Positions 32,201-47,200 of a DNA stretch of 64,000 nucleotides are shown one piece after another (position 1 is the first letter of the stretch; each line of letters opens with the position of its first letter). The notes beneath the pieces were generated by a model. That model had not been told where the DNA came from. It saw only the letters and a list, made by a program, of their open reading frames with translations, and did not search any database. The stretch is from NCBI RefSeq assembly GCF_036588685.1, contig NC_086378.1, positions 27,009,578 to 27,073,577 of the forward strand, in the 5' to 3' direction. The translations under genes and the position numbers were made by a program. The stretch is from Mytilus trossulus. Its lineage: Eukaryota > Mollusca > Bivalvia > Mytilida > Mytilidae.

Positions 32201-35200
32201 CTTTTTATCACTCAGTGTTGAATATGAGTAGACTAAATAAACTCACAAAGGTGGCTGCAGACTGACGACCATTTTGTTGTTCATTCGATGCCCGACTGTT
32301 TGTCTGACCGTTACCTGTAAAATACAAATATCTCAAAGTTTCATATTGACTTCTGTTATCTAATTTGACATGCATTGTCTTTGGGATTCAATTTTAACTT
32401 TTACAAAGTCTTTTCATCTATTTGTGCTGAGATATAATCAATTTGGTACTGTAGAATGTATACAAACAATCTCGTTCGCTTGGATACCGAAATGCATTGC
32501 AACAACAAAGACTCCCAACATACAAAGTTGGAACTGCAATGACTTTTCAATTATCGAAAGTTTGGTGTTCTTAATTCTTGTCCATTTCACAAAGATGAAA
32601 CCGAAAATGTATTTACCAAATTAGAAGTTGTTTCATTTGTGTACATTGGAAGAGTGTCCAAAATCTTACAAGTATACACATATTGATATTATTCTATGTT
32701 ATGTATGCTTCGGGGGAAAAACAGCAATATACATGTGTAATGTCCATATCCTTTGTATTACCATACTAGAATGTACTGTTTCTATTGTCTAATTAGTAAG
32801 ACTTAACCTTAGATTACCATACTAGAATGTACTGTTTCTATTGTCTTATTAGTAAGCCTTAACCTTATATTACCATACTAGAATGTACTGTTTCTATTGT
32901 CTAATTAGTAAGACTTAACCTTAGATTACCATACTAGAATGTACTGTTTCTATTGTCTAATTAGTAAGCCTTAACCTTATATTACCATACTAGAATGTAC
33001 TGTTTCTATTGTCTAATTAGTAAGCCTTAACCTTATATTACCATACTAGAATGTACTGTTTCTATTGTCTAATTAGTAAGACTTAACCTTATATTACCAT
33101 ACTAGAATGTACTGTTTCTATTGTCTTATTAGTAAGCCTTAACCTTATATTACCATACTAGAATGTACTGTTTCTATTGTCTAATTAGTAAGACTTAACC
33201 TTAGAATACCATACTAGAATGTACTGTTTCTATTGTCTAATTAGTAAGCCTTAACCTTATATTACCATACTAGAATGTACTGTTTCTATTGTCTAATTAG
33301 TAAGCCTTAACCTTATATTACCATACTAGAATGTACTGTTTCTATTGTCTAATTAGTAAGACTTAACCTTAGATTACCATACTAGAATGTACTGTTTCTA
33401 TTGTCTAATTAGTAAGCCTTAACCTTATATTACCATACTAGAATGTACTGTTTCTATTGTCTAATTAGTAAGCCTTAACCTTATATTACCATACTAGAAT
33501 GTACTGTTTCTATTGTCTAATTAGTAAGCCTTAACCTTATATTACCATACTAGAATGTACTGTTTCTATTGTCTAATTAGTAAGACTTAACCTTATATTA
33601 CCATACTAGAATGTACTGTTTCTATTGTCTAATTAGTAAGACTTAACCTTATATTACCATACTAGAATGTACTGTTTCTATTGTCTAATTAGTAAGCCTT
33701 AACCTTATATTACCATACTAGAATGTACTGTTTCTATTGTCTAATTAGTATGCCTTAACCTTATATTACCATACTAGAATGTACTGTTTCTATTGTCTAA
33801 TTAGTAAGCCTTAACCTTATATTACCATACTAGAATGTACTGTTTCTATTGTCTAATTAGTAAGCCTTAACCTTAGATTACCATACTAGAATGTACTGTT
33901 TCTATTGTCTAATTAGTAAGCCTTAACCTTAGATTACCATACTAGAATGTACTGTTTCTATTGTCTAATTAGTAAGACTTAACCTTAGATTACCATACTA
34001 GAATGTACTGTTTCTATTGTCTAATTAGTAAGCCTTAACCTTAGATTACCATACTAGAATGTACTGTTTCTATTGTCTAATTAGTAAGCCTTAACCTTAG
34101 ATTACCATACTAGAATGTACTGTTTCTATTGTCTAATTAGTAAGCCTTAACCTTAGATTACCATACTAGAATGTACTGTTTCTATTGTCTAATTAGTAAG
34201 CCTTAACCTTATATTACCATACTAGAATGTACTGTTTCTATTGTCTAATTAGTAAGCCTTAACCTTATATTACCATACTAGAATGTACTGTTTCTATTGT
34301 CTAATTAGTAAGCCTTAACCTTAGATTACCATACTAGAATGTACTGTTTCTATTGTCTAATTAGTAAGCCTTAACCTTAGATTACCATACTAGAATGTAC
34401 TGTTTCTATTGTCTAATTAGTAAGCCTTAACCTTATATTACCATACTAGAATGTACTGTTTCTATTGTCTAATTAGTAAGCCTTAACCTTATATTACCAT
34501 ACTAGAATGTACTGTTTCTATTGTCTAATTAGTAAGACTTAACCTTAGATTACCATACTAGAATGTACTGTTTCTATTGTCTAATTAGTAAGACTTAACC
34601 TTAGATTACCATACTCGAATGTACTGTTTCTATTGTCTAATTAGTAAGACTTAACCTTAGATTACCATACTAGAATGTACTGTTTCTATTGTCTAATTAG
34701 TAAGACTTAACCTTAGATTACCATACTAGAATGTACTGTTTCTATTGTCTAATTAGTAAGCCTTAACCTTAGATTACCATACTAGAATGTACTGTTTCTA
34801 TTGTCTAATTAGTAAGACTTAACCTTATATTACCATACTAGAATGTACTGTTTCTATTGTCTTATTAGTAAGCCTTAACCTTAGATTACCATACTAGAAT
34901 GTACTGTTTCTATTGTCTAATTAGTAAGCCTTAACCTTAGATTACCATACTAGAATGTACTGTTTCTATTGTCTAATTAGTAAGCCTTAACCTTAGATTA
35001 CCATACTAGAATGTACTGTTTCTATTGTCTAATTAGTAAGCCTTAACCTTAGATTACCATACTATAATGTACTGTTTCTATTGTCTAATTAGTAAGACTT
35101 AACCTTAGATTACCATACTAGAATGTACTGTTTCTATTGTCTAATTAGTAAGACTTAACCTTATATTACCATACTAGAATGTACTGTTTCTATTGTCTAA

Positions 35201-38200
35201 TTAGTAAGACTTAACCTTATATTACCATACTAGAATGTACTGTTTCTATTGTCTAATTAGTAAGCCTTAACCTTAGATTACCATACTAGAATGTACTGTT
35301 TCTATTGTCTAATTAGTAAGCCTTAACCTTAGATTACCATACTAGAATGTACTGTTTCTATTGTCTAATTAGTAAGCCTTAACCTTAGATTACCATACTA
35401 GAATGTACTGTTTCTATTGTCTAATTAGTAAGACTTAACCTTAGATTACCATACTCGAATGTACTGTTTCTATTGTCTAATTAGTAAGCCTTAACCTTAT
35501 ATTACCATACTAGAATGTACTGTTTCTATTGTCTAATTAGTAAGCCTTAACCTTAGATTACCATACTAGAATGTACTGTTTCTATTGTCTAATTAGTATG
35601 CCTTAACCTTATATTACCATACTAGAATGTACTGTTTCTATTGTCTAATTAGTATGCCTTAACCTTAGATTACCATACTAGAATGTACTGTTTCTATTGT
35701 CTAATTAGTAAGCCTTAACCTTATATTACCATACTAGAATGTACTGTTTCTATTGTCTAATTAGTAAGCCTTAACCTTAGATTACCATACCAGAATGTAC
35801 TGTTTCTATTGTCTAATTAGTAAGCCTTAACCTTATATTACCATACTAGAATGTACTGTTTCTATTGTCTAATTAGTAAGCCTTAACCTTAGATTACCAT
35901 ACTAGAATGTACTGTTTCTATTGTCTAATTAGTAAGCCTTAACCTTAGATTACCATACTAGAATGTACTGTTTCTATTGTCTAATTAGTAAGCCTTAACC
36001 TTAGATTACCATACTAGAATGTACTGTTTCTATTGTCTAATTAGTAAGCCTTAACCTTAGATTACCATACTAGAATGTACTGTTTCTATTGTCTAATTAG
36101 TAAGACTTAACCTTAGATTACCATACTAGAATGTACTGTTTCTATTGTCTAATTAGTAAGCCTTAACCTTATATTACCATACTAGAATGTACTGTTTCTA
36201 TTGTCTAATTAGTAAGACTTAACCTTAGATTACCATACTAGAATGTACTGTTTCTATTGTCTAATTAGTAAGCCTTAACCTTATATTACCATACTAGAAT
36301 GTACTGTTTCTATTGTCTAATTAGTAAGCCTTAACCTTAGATTACCATACTAGAATGTACTGTTTCTATTGTCTAATTAGTAAGCCTTAACCTTAGATTA
36401 CCATACTAGAATGTACTGTTTCTATTGTCTAATTAGTAAGCCTTAACCTTAGATTACCATACTAGAATGTACTGTTTCTATTGTCTAATTAGTAAGCCTT
36501 AACCTTAGATTACCATACTAGAATGTACTGTTTCTATTGTCTAATTAGTAAGCCTTAACCTTAGATTACCATACCAGAATGTACTGTTTCTATTGTCTAA
36601 TTAGTAAGCCTTAACCTTATATTACCATACTAGAATGTACTGTTTCTATTGTCTAATTAGTAAGCCTTAACCTTAGATTACCATACTAGAATGTACTGTT
36701 TCTATTGTCTAATTAGTAAGCCTTAACCTTAGATTACCATACTAGAATGTACTGTTTCTATTGTCTAATTAGTAAGCCTTAACCTTATATTACCATACTA
36801 GAATGTACTGTTTCTATTGTCTAATTAGTAAGACTTAACCTTATATTACCATACTAGAATGTACTGTTTCTATTGTCTAATTAGTAAGCCTTAACCTTAG
36901 ATTACCATACTAGAATGTACTGTTTCTATTGTCTAATTAGTAAGCCTTAACCTTATATTACCATACTAGAATGTACTGTTTCTATTGTCTAATTAGTAAG
37001 CCTTAACCTTATATTACCATACTAGAATGTACTGTTTCTATTGTCTAATTAGTAAGCCTTAACCTTATATTACCATACTAGAATGTACTGTTTCTATTGT
37101 CTAATTAGTAAGACTTAACCTTAGAATACCATACTAGAATGTACTGTTTCTATTGTCTAATTAGTAAGCCTTAACCTTATATTACCATACTAGAATGTAC
37201 TGTTTCTATTGTCTAATTAGTAAGCCTTAACCTTATATTACCATACTAGAATGTACTGTTTCTATTGTCTAATTAGTAAGACTTAACCTTAGATTACCAT
37301 ACTAGAATGTACTGTTTCTATTGTCTAATTAGTAAGCCTTAACCTTATATTACCATACTAGAATGTACTGTTTCTATTGTCTAATTAGTAAGCCTTAACC
37401 TTATATTACCATACTAGAATGTACTGTTTCTATTGTCTAATTAGTAAGCCTTAACCTTATATTACCATACTAGAATGTACTGTTTCTATTGTCTAATTAG
37501 TAAGACTTAACCTTATATTACCATACTAGAATGTACTGTTTCTATTGTCTAATTAGTAAGACTTAACCTTATATTACCATACTAGAATGTACTGTTTCTA
37601 TTGTCTAATTAGTAAGCCTTAACCTTATATTACCATACTAGAATGTACTGTTTCTATTGTCTAATTAGTATGCCTTAACCTTATATTACCATACTAGAAT
37701 GTACTGTTTCTATTGTCTAATTAGTAAGCCTTAACCTTATATTACCATACTAGAATGTACTGTTTCTATTGTCTAATTAGTAAGCCTTAACCTTAGATTA
37801 CCATACTAGAATGTACTGTTTCTATTGTCTAATTAGTAAGCCTTAACCTTAGATTACCATACTAGAATGTACTGTTTCTATTGTCTAATTAGTAAGACTT
37901 AACCTTAGATTACCATACTAGAATGTACTGTTTCTATTGTCTAATTAGTAAGCCTTAACCTTAGATTACCATACTAGAATGTACTGTTTCTATTGTCTAA
38001 TTAGTAAGCCTTAACCTTAGATAACCATACTAGAATGTACTGTTTCTATTGTCTAATTAGTAAGCCTTAACCTTATATTACCATACTAGAATGTACTGTT
38101 TCTATTGTCTAATTAGTAAGCCTTAACCTTATATTACCATACTAGAATGTACTGTTTCTATTGTCTAATTAGTAAGCCTTAACCTTATATTACCATACTA

Positions 38201-41200
38201 GAATGTACTGTTTCTATTGTCTAATTAGTAAGCCTTAACCTTAGATTACCATACTAGAATGTACTGTTTCTATTGTCTAATTAGTAAGCCTTAACCTTAT
38301 ATTACCATACTAGAATGTACTGTTTCTATTGTCTAATTAGTAAGCCTTAACCTTAGATTACCATACTAGAATGTACTGTTTCTATTGTCTAATTAGTAAG
38401 ACTTAACCTTAGATTACCATACTCGAATGTACTGTTTCTATTGTCTAATTAGTAAGCCTTAACCTTATATTACCATACTAGAATGTACTGTTTCTATTGT
38501 CTAATTAGTAAGACTTAACCTTATATTACCATACTAGAATGTACTGTTTCTATTGTCTAATTAGTAAGCCTTAACCTTATATTACCATACTAGAATGTAC
38601 TGTTTCTATTGTCTAATTAGTAAGACTTAACCTTAGATTACCATACTCGAATGTACTGTTTCTATTGTCTAATTAGTAAGCCTTAACCTTAGATTACCAT
38701 ACTAGAATGTACTGTTTCTATTGTCTAATTAGTAAGCCTTAACCTTAGATTACCATACTAGAATGTACTGTTTCTATTGTCTAATTAGTAAGCCTTAACC
38801 TTAGATTACCATACTAGAATGTACTGTTTCTATTGTATAATTAGTAAGCCTTAACCTTATATTACCATACTAGAATGTACTGTTTCTATTGTCTAATTAG
38901 TAAGCCTTAACCTTAGATTACCATACTAGAATGTACTGTTTCTATTGTCTAATTAGTAAGCCTTAACCTTAGATTACCATACTAGAATGTACTGTTTCTA
39001 TTGTCTTATTAGTAAGCCTTAACCTTAGATTACCATACTAGAATGTACTGTTTCTATTGTCTAATTAGTAAGCCTTAACCTTATATTACCATACTAGAAT
39101 GTACTGTTTCTATTGTCTAATTAGTAAGACTTAACCTTAGATTACCATACTAGAATGTACTGTTTCTATTGTCTAATTAGTAAGCCTTAACCTTAGATTA
39201 CCATACTAGAATGTACTGTTTCTATTGTCTAATTAGTAAGCCTTAACCTTATATTACCATACTAGAATGTACTGTTTCTATTGTCTAATTAGTATGCCTT
39301 AACCTTATATTACCATACTAGAATGTACTGTTTCTATTGTCTAATTAGTAAGCCTTAACCTTATATTACCATACTAGAATGTACTGTTTCTATTGTCTTA
39401 TTAGTAAGCCTTAACCTTATATTACCATACTAGAATGTACTGTTTCTATTGTCTAATTAGTAAGCCTTAACCTTAGATTACCATACTAGAATGTACTGTT
39501 TCTATTGTCTAATTAGTAAGCCTTAACCTTAGATTACCATACTAGAATGTACTGTTTCTATTGTCTAATTAGTAAGCCTTAACCTTATATTACCATACTA
39601 GAATGTACTGTTTCTATTGTCTAATTAGTAAGCCTTAACCTTATATTACCATACTAGAATGTACTGTTTCTATTGTCTAATTAGTAAGACTTAACCTTAG
39701 ATTACCATACTAGAATGTACTGTTTCTATTGTCTAATTAGTAAGACTTAACCTTAGATTACCATACTCGAATGTACTGTTTCTATTGTCTAATTAGTAAG
39801 ACTTAACCTTAGATTACCATACTAGAATGTACTGTTTCTATTGTCTAATTAGTAAGACTTAACCTTAGATTACCATACTAGAATGTACTGTTTCTATTGT
39901 CTAATTAGTAAGCCTTAACCTTAGATTACCATACTAGAATGTACTGTTTCTATTGTCTAATTAGTAAGACTTAACCTTATATTACCATACTAGAATGTAC
40001 TGTTTCTATTGTCTTATTAGTAAGCCTTAACCTTAGATTACCATACTAGAATGTACTGTTTCTATTGTCTAATTAGTAAGCCTTAACCTTAGATTACCAT
40101 ACTAGAATGTACTGTTTCTATTGTCTAATTAGTAAGCCTTAACCTTAGATTACCATACTAGAATGTACTGTTTCTATTGTCTAATTAGTAAGCCTTAACC
40201 TTAGATTACCATACTATAATGTACTGTTTCTATTGTCTAATTAGTAAGACTTAACCTTAGATTACCATACTAGAATGTACTGTTTCTATTGTCTAATTAG
40301 TAAGACTTAACCTTATATTACCATACTAGAATGTACTGTTTCTATTGTCTAATTAGTAAGACTTAACCTTATATTACCATACTAGAATGTACTGTTTCTA
40401 TTGTCTAATTAGTAAGCCTTAACCTTAGATTACCATACTAGAATGTACTGTTTCTATTGTCTAATTAGTAAGCCTTAACCTTAGATTACCATACTAGAAT
40501 GTACTGTTTCTATTGTCTAATTAGTAAGCCTTAACCTTAGATTACCATACTAGAATGTACTGTTTCTATTGTCTAATTAGTAAGACTTAACCTTAGATTA
40601 CCATACTCGAATGTACTGTTTCTATTGTCTAATTAGTAAGCCTTAACCTTATATTACCATACTAGAATGTACTGTTTCTATTGTCTAATTAGTAAGCCTT
40701 AACCTTAGATTACCATACTAGAATGTACTGTTTCTATTGTCTAATTAGTATGCCTTAACCTTATATTACCATACTAGAATGTACTGTTTCTATTGTCTAA
40801 TTAGTATGCCTTAACCTTAGATTACCATACTAGAATGTACTGTTTCTATTGTCTAATTAGTAAGCCTTAACCTTATATTACCATACTAGAATGTACTGTT
40901 TCTATTGTCTAATTAGTAAGCCTTAACCTTAGATTACCATACCAGAATGTACTGTTTCTATTGTCTAATTAGTAAGCCTTAACCTTATATTACCATACTA
41001 GAATGTACTGTTTCTATTGTCTAATTAGTAAGCCTTAACCTTAGATTACCATACTAGAATGTACTGTTTCTATTGTCTAATTAGTAAGCCTTAACCTTAG
41101 ATTACCATACTAGAATGTACTGTTTCTATTGTCTAATTAGTAAGCCTTAACCTTAGATTACCATACTAGAATGTACTGTTTCTATTGTCTAATTAGTAAG

Positions 41201-44200
41201 CCTTAACCTTAGATTACCATACTAGAATGTACTGTTTCTATTGTCTAATTAGTAAGACTTAACCTTAGATTACCATACTAGAATGTACTGTTTCTATTGT
41301 CTAATTAGTAAGCCTTAACCTTAGATTACCATACTAGAATGTACTGTTTCTATTGTCTAATTAGTAAGACTTAACCTTAGATTACCATACTCGAATGTAC
41401 TGTTTCTATTGTCTAATTAGTAAGCCTTAACCTTATATTACCATACTAGAATGTACTGTTTCTATTGTCTAATTAGTAAGCCTTAACCTTAGATTACCAT
41501 ACTAGAATGTACTGTTTCTATTGTCTAATTAGTATGCCTTAACCTTATATTACCATACTAGAATGTACTGTTTCTATTGTCTAATTAGTATGCCTTAACC
41601 TTAGATTACCATACTAGAATGTACTGTTTCTATTGTCTAATTAGTAAGCCTTAACCTTATATTACCATACTAGAATGTACTGTTTCTATTGTCTAATTAG
41701 TAAGCCTTAACCTTAGATTACCATACCAGAATGTACTGTTTCTATTGTCTAATTAGTAAGCCTTAACCTTATATTACCATACTAGAATGTACTGTTTCTA
41801 TTGTCTAATTAGTAAGCCTTAACCTTAGATTACCATACTAGAATGTACTGTTTCTATTGTCTAATTAGTAAGCCTTAACCTTAGATTACCATACTAGAAT
41901 GTACTGTTTCTATTGTCTAATTAGTAAGCCTTAACCTTAGATTACCATACTAGAATGTACTGTTTCTATTGTCTAATTAGTAAGCCTTAACCTTAGATTA
42001 CCATACTAGAATGTACTGTTTCTATTGTCTAATTAGTAAGACTTAACCTTAGATTACCATACTAGAATGTACTGTTTCTATTGTCTAATTAGTAAGCCTT
42101 AACCTTATATTACCATACTAGAATGTACTGTTTCTATTGTCTAATTAGTAAGACTTAACCTTAGATTACCATACTAGAATGTACTGTTTCTATTGTCTAA
42201 TTAGTAAGCCTTAACCTTATATTACCATACTAGAATGTACTGTTTCTATTGTCTAATTAGTAAGCCTTAACCTTAGATTACCATACTAGAATGTACTGTT
42301 TCTATTGTCTAATTAGTAAGCCTTAACCTTAGATTACCATACTAGAATGTACTGTTTCTATTGTCTAATTAGTAAGCCTTAACCTTAGATTACCATACTA
42401 GAATGTACTGTTTCTATTGTCTAATTAGTAAGCCTTAACCTTAGATTACCATACTAGAATGTACTGTTTCTATTGTCTAATTAGTAAGCCTTAACCTTAG
42501 ATTACCATACCAGAATGTACTGTTTCTATTGTCTAATTAGTAAGCCTTAACCTTATATTACCATACTAGAATGTACTGTTTCTATTGTCTAATTAGTAAG
42601 CCTTAACCTTAGATTACCATACTAGAATGTACTGTTTCTATTGTCTAATTAGTAAGCCTTAACCTTAGATTACCATACTAGAATGTACTGTTTCTATTGT
42701 CTAATTAGTAAGCCTTAACCTTATATTACCATACTAGAATGTACTGTTTCTATTGTCTAATTAGTAAGACTTAACCTTATATTACCATACTAGAATGTAC
42801 TGTTTCTATTGTCTAATTAGTAAGCCTTAACCTTAGATTACCATACTAGAATGTACTGTTTCTATTGTCTAATTAGTAAGCCTTAACCTTATATTACCAT
42901 ACTAGAATGTACTGTTTCTATTGTCTAATTAGTAAGCCTTAACCTTATATTACCATACTAGAATGTACTGTTTCTATTGTCTAATTAGTAAGCCTTAACC
43001 TTAGATTACCATACTATAACCCCTCTAGAGATTCTGTAAACAATGCGAAACACTTCAAAACAGACGATCTTCAATCGGTGAGTGACATTTTAAACCAAAC
43101 TAACTCTGTGTTATATGATTCAGACGAGCTAGATAGTTCTGTTTTCGTTGATTCTAAGCAAGACACTGATAAAAAGAGTGATAAAAAACAGAGACATGGC
43201 ATCTAAAAATACCAAAAAAAATCCCGATCCTGATGTATCAAATAAACTTGACTCTATTATAAACTCTATAAAGGAATTAAAAACAAGCCAAGACAGTATG
43301 AAACGTATGTTCGAATCAAAATTAGATAAATTAAGAACGGATTTAATGGCAAATGTTGATAACAAAGTTAGAGCATTGAGAGACGAAATATCGATGGATA
43401 TAAATCGTGAAACCAATAGAACAGATCAATTATTAACCACAGTTCAGTCTATACAAACTCGACTAGATAGCCTCGAGCAAGACACATCATCAAAAAACAG
43501 TGTACCGTTATTATCCCACTCACTTTACCAAACACAAAACCCTCTAGACAATCCCGATATCACAATTACAGCAAGCGGTTTGCCGTTTTCAGATGATGAA
43601 AATATAGTAGAGAAAGTCAATGACTTGATACTGGCCCTAGGTGAAGACGTTTCAGATAATGTAAATGTTACAGCAGCAGCTCGCCTCCCGTCGAGGTTTA
43701 GTGATAGACCAGCTATTGTCAAGATAAGTTTCAGAAATTTAGATGAAAAAGTAAAAGTGCTGAGAAATAAAATGAAATTAAAACAAACAGACACGTATAA
43801 AAATGTCTATATTAAAAGCAGCAAATCAAGAATCGAGCGATTGATAGAAGTTAACGCAAGAGCCGTTTTACGAAATATCCCAGGCGGCCGCGCTCTGCGA
43901 GTTGACGCTTCAGGTCGTATAAAATCACGAAATAATCAGCAACAAGTAGACGAACCGAACGATATTCTTCCAGGTGTACACGCATAGGAGGAAACCCGGC
44001 CCATCGAGTTTATCAAAATTGGTCACTTAAATATATCTGGATGGACACTACGAAACTGTGAATTAAGAAGAAACATTTTAAATTCTACTAAATGCGATTT
44101 AATTTGTATAAGTGAAACTCATTTAGCAGGACAGGACGAACTATCTATATCAGGATACACATGGTTAGGTCACAACAGAACGAACATTCATCGAAACGCG

Positions 44201-47200
44201 CCTAAAGCTTCTGGTGGAGTTGGAATCCTGATTAAGAATTGGATTTTTAAATACTTCAAGGTTTCGGAAATAGACAAGTCATTTGATGGAGCTTTTGGAA
44301 TTAAATTTACAAACCTCTCTTCTGATACCAAATTTATCATCTTTGTTTGTTATCTACCACCCGAAAACTCATCTCGAGGAAGAGATGCACAAAGTTTTTT
44401 TGCTCACCTATTAACACAAATTTATACATACTCTGACTGTGATAATATCTTACTACTTGGGGATTTTAACTCGAGAATTGGTGCTTTATCAGAAACATTA
44501 TGCTTAACAGACAATGTACCGAAACGAGATATTTTAGATAAAAGTATCAACCAGCATGGACATGAATTCGTTGAGTTTTTAAATGAAGCAAAGTTCTGTG
44601 TTTTGAATGGACGATTTGCATTGAACGACAATTTCACTTCGATATCACACAAAGGAAAAGCCGTTGTAGACTACATATGTGTACCACAAGATTCCTTCAA
44701 TGACTTCCGAAATTTCAAAGTGCTAACAACTCAAGACATTGTTGACAATAACAACTTACAAGGGTTAATTGGCGATAAATCAAAGCTACCGGACCATTCA
44801 GTAATCACCTGCGAATTTAAAATTACGCATTGTAATCTTGTCAACAATACTGAATCATCAAACCAATCAAATACTCGCTCCAGACACAGACTAGACAGGA
44901 TTCCGTTAGATTTTATGTCAAGCGATTTAATGCGACAAACTTTACTGAATCTTATCGGTCAAATTGAGCATAGTAGAGAAACTCAAGAAAACGTTGACAA
45001 AATATATGACGATTTAAGCAACTTAATTATCGCAGAGATGGATGAGAAAATTCCTAAAACAAGTTCTAATAAATCCAACAGACGTTATAAGCATACGAAA
45101 CCCTACTGGAATGACACTCTTAAAGACTTATGGAATGATATGCGCATGCGTGAAAAGGATTTTCTTGCGTGTACAGGGAATCGACACAGAAAAACGGCTA
45201 TTCGACAAGAATTTATACAAGCAAGGGATAAATTCGACAAAACTTTGAGAAAAACAGAACGCGAATACAGACGATTAAAAGCTGTAGATATAGAAACAAT
45301 GTCAACAAAAAATCCAAGTGAGTTCTGGGAGAAAATTAAAAAACTAGGTCCGACAAAAGATACCACAATACCGATGGAAATAATCAACGAAAACGGAAGT
45401 CCAGTCAGAACGGAATCCGATGTCCTTAAGAAATGGCGTTTAGATTTCCAGAATCTCTACAATGGAAGCAATAGTGACGAATTCAACAAAGAACATTATG
45501 ACCAGGCTATAATACACAAACAGTTACTTGAACAAAACATGGAAGACCCATTATACTCGCAAAATGATCAGATAAATAACAACATAACTATAGAGGAAAT
45601 AACAGAGATTGTAATGCACTCACGAAACCGTTCCGCATGTGGATATGACCAAATTCCTAACATTGTCTTGAAATTCCCTTTGATTATAGAAACTCTACAT
45701 CATCTGTTTCAGTTCATTTTCGACACAAGTATTATACCATCTATATGGAGGAAATCTATTATTTGTCCAATTCTGAAAGATCGTAACACTGATTCGAGAG
45801 ACCCTATGAACTATAGAGGAATAAGCTTGTTGCCTTGTATAAGTAAACTTTACAGTGCACTTATTAATAGAAGAATCACGAATTATTTAGAAGATAATGA
45901 CTTGTTAGCGGACGAACAAAACAGCTTTAGACGGAATCGTTCATGTGAAGACCATATTTTCACCCTCAATAGTGCCATCCGAAATAATGAGAACTTATTC
46001 GTTGCTTTTATCGACCTGAAAAAATGCTTTGATTTCATTGACAGGGAGATGATGCTGTACAAACTACTACGATATAACATTAATGGAAAGGTATACAACT
46101 CTATAAAAAACTTTTACCAGAGTTCCGAATCATGTGTGAGATTAAACGGTAAACTTACCGACTGGTTCTGTTGCGAAACGGGTGTAAAACAAGGGGACAA
46201 TTTATCGCCGACATTATTTTCGATATTTGTTAATGACCTAGTGATGGAGTTAAACGATAAGAATCTTGGAATTGGATTAAAAGACAGCAATCTCTCTATT
46301 TTGCTTTACGCTGACGATATTGCGCTTTTGGCGAAAAATGAAAAGGACTTACAACAAATGTTAGACAAACTTCAGGACTGGTGCAAACGATGGAGAGTTT
46401 TAATAAACACAAGTAAATCGAAATGCGTCCATTTTAGAAAATCTAGAGCTAAACCTACAAACTTTGAATTCAGCGTTGGTCGAAATAAACTCGAAAATGT
46501 TAACGAATACAAGTACTTAGGAGTCGTGTTTTCTTATAATGGAAACTTCTCAACGCATACTGAAGCATTATCAAAGGGATCAGGACGAGCATTGGGGAAA
46601 ATAATATCAAGTATTCACCAGTTTAAAGAGTTCGGAGTTAAATCATACGAAAAACTGTTTTATGCCTGTGTAGTGCCTATATTAGACAATGGATCAGGAA
46701 TTTGGGGATGCCGTAAGTTCCAAGCTTTGGAGAATATTCAAAATAGAGCAATACGTTATTTCTTAGGAGTACATCGCTTTGCACCCTTGTTGGCGATTTA
46801 TGGTGATATCGGATGGCTACCTTGTCACTACCGACATTACATTAACATGGCACGTCTTTGGAATATACTTATATCGTTCGACGATCAGCGGATTACAAAA
46901 CTTGCTTTCGAATTTGATTATGAGCGATGCCGAAACAATTGGTGCTTTGATTTTAAAGACATTCTTATTAAGCTTGATTTAGTCAGCCATTTTGAACGTA
47001 AGGAAATCATCGATATGTCGTTATTGGACTTACGATTACAAGACTTCTATCTATCTATGTGGAAAAGGGACATTATTAAAGTTTCCAAGCTTAGAACGTA
47101 CATTAAACTGAAAACAATGGTTGAACAAGAATCATACATTAAACTGAATCTCAGCAAATCACAACGATCGTGCGTAGCACAATTACGGTGTGGAATTCTA

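Noticed and set aside
32755-43019. Regular array that superficially resembles a CRISPR array
   Set aside because: The 56-bp units are contiguous with no unique spacers, the genome is eukaryotic, and no Cas-like genes are present.
43129-43416. Minus-strand frames opposite retrotransposon ORF1 and ORF2 (43129-43794, 45103-46098)
   Set aside because: Antisense shadows of clear coding frames on the + strand.
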